DNA from: Gymnothorax reevesii
Taxonomy: Eukaryota; Chordata; Actinopteri; Anguilliformes; Muraenidae
Assembly (NCBI GenBank): GCA_029721435.1
Contig: CM056582.1
Location: 38,274,611 to 38,338,610, forward strand
DNA length: 64,000 nucleotides
Direction: 5' to 3'
Both the position numbers and the translations under genes were made by a program. Shown one piece after another: positions 59,145-64,000 of this stretch (positions are counted from its first letter, which is position 1; the number at the start of each line of letters is the position of its first letter). Under the pieces are notes generated by a model. It was given only the letters and a program-made list of their open reading frames with translations. It searched no databases and was not told where the DNA came from.

Positions 59145-59343
59145 AAATTCAGATTCAAAATGCTTTATTGGCATGACAAAGTTTTACAATGGTGTCGCCA
59201 AAGCAATCATTAAACAATAACGCATAATATGTATGCAGAATAATTCTTATAAAAAATGTAAATGTTAAAGTAATAATAATAATAATAATATAATAGAACT
59301 TGTGCTTGTGTGAAGCAGGAACAGTGTCTGTGTGTGTGTGTGC

Positions 59344-59845
59344 TGTTATGGCCCCAATTTGTTATTACATTTACAACATCCACAACAGCAAGGGATGACA
59401 GACACAATTTTAAAACTTAAACACATTTAATTAACAATCAACAACTAGCTAATCTACTGACTAATCTAATGACCAAGATTGATTATATACAAAAACAGAA
59501 ATATTTACAGTCCCTTTGGTGGGTTGCTTGGTGATGTCCTGGGTGAGGAAAATGCTCTAACACAGGCAAAAATCCACTAAAAGCTTCACAGGTCTTGAAC
59601 AGAATGACAGGTCTGGTCACATATATCCTTCTCCTTGCAATTTCTCCGACGACTTCACTGTCTCAATTCTCCTCTTTATATACTCTCTTGCAGACCCGAC
59701 CCACATTTAGACCTCTTTTTTTTTTTAATTTTCTGGGACTTGCCCCAGACATGCCCAGAACATGTCCAAACCTAGCTCCAGTCTGGGCTCAACAAAAAAA
59801 GGTAAATAAAGGTAAAGGTAAATATTGGCCTCTATTCACATTACA
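59344..59845 (+). mobile_element. Solo LTR family L, copy 1 (502 bp), 4-bp duplication GTGC
   Basis: TGTTATGGCCCC...CACATTACA, flanked by GTGC at 59340-59343 and 59846-59849. A TTTATATAC box lies near 59677 and AATAAA near 59806, consistent with plus orientation. Homologous to 62401-62879. Confidence 0.85.
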
Positions 59846-59930
59846 GTGCGCAGCAACAGGTTGGTGTTGGGATGAATTAGTAAGTAATGCAGGGGGAGAC
59901 TGTGTGTGTGTGTTTGTGCGCATGTGTGCG

Positions 59931-59933
<3 letters not shown>

Positions 59934-59971
<38 letters not shown>
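59934..59971. repeat. (TG)n microsatellite
   Basis: 38 bases of TG just right of the solo LTR; looser TG-rich sequence extends from 59900. Confidence 0.95.
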
Positions 59972-59973
<2 letters not shown>

Positions 59974-61053
59974 CATGCGCAGCACAGGGTCACTCACTGC
60001 TCCTCAGACTGTGACAGAGGGAGACGAATTGTGCTGCAGATACAGCAGTCTTCATTTTCCCCCAATAAGAAGGGCAATTTCAGTATTACTTGTATATTTG
60101 AATTTGGGACATTTCTGGATCATGTTGGGGGACAATTTTTTACAAATTTGTTTGAATTTAGCATATTCTGTGAGAAAGTGTTTGTTTCTGTTTCTGTTTG
60201 GTTGTATGTGCATTGTTGGCACAATCTTTGTTCCTCTGGCAGGCATGATTTCTTGTGCCTGCCGGTCTATATGGCCAGCCGGTGCTCACTGAGTCATCAA
60301 GGTGGTCCTGAGTTTTTTGTCTCGGACGGTGGTGAGGTAGTCTGCTACTGTGTACTGTCTTTTTAGGGCCAGATAACATTTCATTTTACTGTGTGATTTG
60401 GTTTGTGATTCCCAATGAGCTGCATAATTCTGTTTCAGTTGAGCAGAAATTTGGTTGATTCTAATTTGATGTGTATTTTGTTCTGGTCCTGAGCTGGTGA
60501 GGTGTTAGTGTGTGTTCGTGTAGCAGAACTAAGGCTCAGGAACAGCTGAGTGAGGGGATTGTTTTTTTTGCTTAACTCTTGTTATTTCAGGGCTTTGTAT
60601 TGATGAGAATGGGGGTCACTTTGTTTTAAATATTCCCAAAATTTGATTTCCAGTTTTTGTATATTTATAAGTAATGGGTATTGGCCTAATTCTGCCCTAG
60701 ATGCATTGTTTGTTGTGTGTCTGTTTACTTTCAAAATGTGTTTGCGGAATTATGCATGCAGGGTTTCGATTGGATGTTTATCCCATGTGCAGAATTCTTG
60801 ACTGGTGAGAGGACCCCACACCTCACTGCCGTAAAGAGCTGTTCAATTACTGCTTTGAAGATTTTGAGCTAAATTGTAATTGGGATTTCAAGAGGAATTT
60901 GTTGCTTTATGGCATAGAAGGCCCTGCGTGCTTTCTCCCTCAATTCATTCACTGCATTTCTGAAGAGATTTCCAGTTGAACTGATTTTGAACCCTAAATA
61001 ATTGTAAGTGTTTGAATGCTCAATGTAATTTGTTCCTATTGTGAATTTGTGTT

Positions 61054-61461
61054 TTATTCCCTGAGATCTGGGTCTTTTCTGGAATGTGATGATTTTAGTT
61101 TTACTGAGGTTTTCTGCCAGGGCCCAGGTCTGGCAGTACTGCTGTAGCAGATCCAGCCCCTGCTGTAACCCCTGTTCTGTGGGGGACAGCAGGACCAGGT
61201 CATCTGCTCAATCTCAGAGTTGTGGAGGATGAGACCTGGTACTGTTGATTTTTCTAATGTGTTTACCAATTCGTTGATATAAATGTTGAATAGGGTTGAG
61301 CTTAAACGGCTGCCAATTCTGACTCCGCATTTGTTTCCTGAATCCATTGATTTAATGAGATGATATGTTTTACCCCCTACACCATTTTTTATAAATTCTG
61401 TAGAATTATCCTTGATGCCAAATAGAATTGGAAGCTTTTCTGAAGTCAATAAAGCAAGCAA
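61054..61461 (-). pseudogene. LINE RT palm/thumb fragment
   Basis: KNGVGGKTYHLIKSMDSGNK, CGVRIGSRLSSTLFNIYINE and LVNTLEKSTVPGLILHNSEI correspond to RT blocks around the substrate and primer grip. The catalytic DD box is lost by a frameshift near 61215. Confidence 0.7.
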
Positions 61462-61470
61462 TTATGTTTT

Positions 61471-62128
61471 TGGTCCGACCGCTGCCGACGCCGCCCTACG
61501 TGTTAACGCGATAACTTCAGTAATATTTCAATTAGAAATTCCAAGTTTTGCATATAAGTAAGTATCATAAAGAGGAAGAACTAATTCGATTTTGGGCTAT
61601 TTAAAATTTCTAGATTGGCCACCAGTGGCCAAAAACTGAAAAAAAAATCTGTGTTTTTATCATGTCTCTGGAAATATTTGTCCGATTGACCTCAAATCAA
61701 GTGCAAATGAAAGGTCATGACCTGAGGATGTGTCCCACGATGACAGTATACCTGTGTGGTTCAAAATTTTGACACAAGGTGGAGCTTTGTCACATAAAAT
61801 TCACCATTTTTGCCATATCTTTGGAACTATTTGTCCAATTGACATAAAACTATGTGCAACTGCAAGGTCATGACCTCACAATGTGTCACATGATGACATC
61901 ATACCTGTATGGTTCAATATTTTGCCACCAGGTGGCGCTTTGTGATGGAAAATTACCATTTTGGCTATATCTTCAGAACCATTTGTCCGATTGACCTGAA
62001 ATTAAGTTCAAATGAAAGATCATGGCCTGAGGGGCTTTATATTGTATTGGGTCTATTCGAGGATTGGGGAATTGGAGGATTGGGGGCTTTCGGGGATATA
62101 CCCAAAGTCGTCGCCTCCGACGGCATAA
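61471..62128. repeat. Inserted repeat with three tandem units of about 152 bp
   Basis: ATTTGTCC(G/A)ATTGAC recurs at 61676, 61829 and 61981, with shared phrases GGTCATGACCT and GGTGG(A/C)GCTTTG between. It splits the LINE RT; edges GGTCCGACCGCTGCCGACGC and TCGCCTCCGACGGCAT are GC-rich. Confidence 0.7.
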
Positions 62129-62129
62129 G

Positions 62130-62396
62130 TTTTTTATTTTTTTGGGTTACATGTTTTTGAATTAGGGTGCGTAGGGCATAAATATGATCATTTCTGCGGT
62201 GCTTTGGTAAAAAGCCAATTTCATTTCAACTCAAGACATTGTGCTCGGTAAAGAAGGTTATGAGTCTAGAATTTATAACGGTACAAAAAACCTTCCCCAG
62301 ATTACTGCTCACACAGATGCCTCGGTATTTGTTTGGGTCAAATTTGTCTCCGTTTTTGAACATTGGTGTTATGAGACCATGATTCCAGATGTCAGG
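62130..62396 (-). pseudogene. LINE RT fingers fragment
   Basis: Minus-strand reading from 62396: GLITPMFKNGDKFDPNKYRG, CVSSNLGKVFCTVINSRLIT, then EIGFLPKHRRNDHIYALRTL, the standard fingers motifs before RT block A. Confidence 0.7.
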
Positions 62397-62400
62397 GAAG

Positions 62401-62879
62401 TGTTATTGCCCCAATTTGTTATGACATTTACAAAAGCAAGGGATGACAGACACAATTTTATAACTTAAACACATTTAATTAAACAAAGACTTTTAACTAA
62501 TCTACTATCAACTCCACTGACCACGATTGATGTTTAAAAAATATTTACAGTCCCTTTGGTTGGGTGGCTTGGTTATGTTCCGGGTGAGGAAAATGCTCCA
62601 ACACAGGCAAAAATCCACAAAGCTTCACAGGTCTTGAAAAGAGTGACAGGTCTGGTCAAATGTATCCTTCTCCTTGCAATTTCTCCTCCTACTTTACTCT
62701 CTCAATTTTCCTCTTTATATACTCTTTTGCAGACCCCTTCCACCTTTTAGACCATTTTTTAAATTCTCTGGGACTTTCCATCTCAGACATGCCCAGGACA
62801 TGTCCAAACCTAGCTCCAGTCTGGGCTTAACATAAGAAAAGGTCAATACTGCCATCTAGTGGCTTCTATTCACATTACA
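62401..62879 (+). mobile_element. Solo LTR family L, copy 2 (479 bp), 4-bp duplication GAAG
   Basis: TGTTATTGCCCC...CACATTACA, flanked by perfect GAAG at 62397-62400 and 62880-62883. Same orientation as copy 1, same family. Confidence 0.88.
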
Positions 62880-62883
62880 GAAG

Positions 62884-63471
62884 TAACCTACACTCAGAAC
62901 CAAATTGAATAATTTTTGGATGGCCAATTGAAATTTAGAGCTTGTGCATTTTAGCATCTAATTTAAAATACCATCATGTCCTCATGCTCTTCTTGGTTTT
63001 AGTGTTTTGATTTTATCTTTAAGCTCCTGTTCAGTGTTTGAGGAGTCTAACGCATTTTGGTAACCTTCAATTATCAATTCAAGTTCTTGTAATTTTTCAT
63101 TTATTTAATTTCTCTCTGGACTTGTTCCGAATTTTACTTTTTTGAGAAGAGTTTGAAAGTGATTTGTCCAGATATCTTCATCTTGTATTGCCAATTCAAC
63201 AAAATGTGATTTCTTTAAGATTTTTCCATCGCTCCCAAAATTGATTTGTATTTATTGACTCATCAATTTCTGCCAGTTGCTTCTGGATATATTGTGCTTT
63301 TTTGTTTCTGAGCATATGTTTGTATTGCCTCAGTGTTTCACAGTAAAGAAGGCGTATGTTTGTGTTGTTTGGGTCTCTGTGTTTCTGATTGGATAATTTT
63401 CGAAGTTCTTTCCTTATGTTTTGACCGTCCTGGTCAAACCAGCTGTCTTCTTTTTTCAGTTTTAGTTTCAT
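62884..63471 (-). pseudogene. LINE linker between endonuclease and RT
   Basis: From 63471: KEDSWFDQDGQNIRKELRKL, SNQKHRDPNNTNIRLLYCET and KAQYIQKQLAEIDESINTNQ, a 91-codon open stretch with many coiled-coil-like charged residues. This is the segment that precedes the RT in this LINE type. A stop at 63196 and frame changes follow. Confidence 0.7.
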
Positions 63472-64000
63472 TAGGGCCCGAGCACCGAAGGTGCGAGGAA
63501 CCTATTGTTTTTGATGGGATTTTTATTTTTCTTCTTCTTCTTCTTCTTCTTCTTCTTATTATTATTAGGGTCTGAGCCTCCAGGCCTGCAAGGCCTCGGA
63601 GAGGACCCTATTGTATTTCTCGTGTTTCTTATTAGGGCCCGAGCACCGACCGGTGCGAGGAACCTATTGTTTTTGATGGGATTTTTATTTTTCTTCTTCT
63701 TCTTCTTATTATTATTAATATTATTATTATTACTCTGCTGCGAGAACGCGTTTTTGAGGGCTTTGCCATGCACGAAAACTCACAAAAATTTAGACAAACG
63801 TCAGTCGTCGTGAAAATTACGAACTATTATTATTTTTGTGCGTGGACTTGCCCCGGTGGCTCTATAGCGCCACCAAACACGCGGCCATTTTGGAACGCAC
63901 TTGCTCGGATTCTCACGAAATTCGATAGGGCCATCGCAGTCATAATATATTTTTTTGTCAATTTTTTTGACATTTTTTTGCCGCACCAGAAGTCAGCAAT
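63471..64000. repeat. TTAGGGCCCGAGC hairpin-bearing tandem repeat
   Basis: Three units begin TTAGGG(C/T)C(C/T)GAGC at 63471, 63565 and 63632. Each has a hairpin (63482-63494, 63578-63602, 63643-63656), then GAGGA(A/C)CCTATTGT; units 1 and 3 continue with TTTTGATGGGATTTTTATTT and a CTT/ATT run. After unit 3 the sequence continues to the window end without a gene. This is a repeat type common in fish genomes. Confidence 0.7.

Larger units (their letters stand above)
59145..63470 (-). mobile_element. LINE of a third type, with four nested insertions
   Basis: Minus strand. The 3' end (CTCAAATTCAGATTCAAAATG, GCTTTATTGGCATGACAAAG on the plus strand) is near 59145. RT C-terminal and palm remnants lie at 61461-60600 and 62400-62130, and the pre-RT linker at 63471-62884. 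Insertions are a solo LTR (59344-59845), a TG run, a tandem-repeat element (61471-62128) and a second solo LTR (62401-62879); a further repeat begins at 63471. The RT style (NPNKYRGICV...LGKVF, SGNKCGVRIG) fits an I-group LINE such as Nimb, but I am not certain of the clade. Confidence 0.7.

Noticed and set aside
59595..60366. Overlapping ORFs with Cys-Val runs
   Set aside because: They are translations of a TG microsatellite and a solo LTR.
59344..62879. The two related LTRs as the ends of one full-length retrotransposon
   Set aside because: Each has a separate 4-bp duplication, and the sequence between them is a LINE on the opposite strand without gag or pol of an LTR element.
63471..63813. 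Lys/Asn-rich and Phe-rich ORFs
   Set aside because: They come from CTT/ATT runs in the hairpin-bearing repeat.

Overview
Eukaryotic, almost certainly ray-finned fish, nuclear DNA. The only host coding sequence I recognise is one exon (57855-58020, + strand) of protein kinase C epsilon (prkce): it carries the pseudosubstrate and the start of the first C1 zinc finger, between a good acceptor (57854) and a GTGAGC donor (58021). No neighbouring prkce exon was found, so the window is best read as about 58 kb of upstream intron plus 6 kb of downstream intron. The repeat mix (Tc1-like elements, Rex3-like RTE, L2-like and CR1-like LINEs, a Penelope element, gypsy, hAT, TTAA-type elements, and the fish-typical GGGCCCGAGC repeat) points to a fish; I cannot name the species.

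Layout: 1-5345 is an L2-like LINE endonuclease split by a TTAA-flanked piggyBac-like element (copy A), itself split by a 2.26-kb AT-rich element. 5530-6725 is a Penelope-like element. 7133-8447 holds two short elements with GC-rich palindromic ends and a LINE ORF1 with an esterase domain. 8770-10640 is a decayed Rex3/RTE LINE. 10744-15414 holds a Tc1 fragment, a gypsy interior without LTRs or reverse transcriptase, and Tc1 copy 1. 16973-17969 is a hAT remnant. 17970-24490 is a CR1-like LINE split by a 3.4-kb TA-flanked transposon that I cannot assign to a known family. 24560-25330 holds two RTE pieces in opposite orientation. 28534-30384 holds a Penelope tail between 51-bp duplications and a 1.5-kb hAT element with an 8-bp target duplication. 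32340-36620 holds a piggyBac-like fragment, a hAT remnant, Tc1 copy 2 and another Tc1 fragment. 36826-42813 is piggyBac-like copy B, carrying an RTE-like LINE (12-bp duplication) and a 1094-bp solo LTR (5-bp duplication). 43716-44719 is a TIR element with an inner palindrome. 47736-50049 is Tc1 copy 3 inside another Tc1. 50050-55290 is a CR1-like LINE with a 1251-bp solo LTR. 59145-63470 is a third type of LINE hit by two related solo LTRs and a tandem-repeat element; the end of the window is a hairpin-bearing tandem repeat.

The genes do not form a pathway. What the sequence records is an order of events: most insertions can be dated relative to one another by target duplications and by the host-element sequence rejoining across each insertion. 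All transposase and reverse transcriptase genes seen are broken, although Tc1 copies 2 and 3 and the RTE-like LINE are each close to intact.
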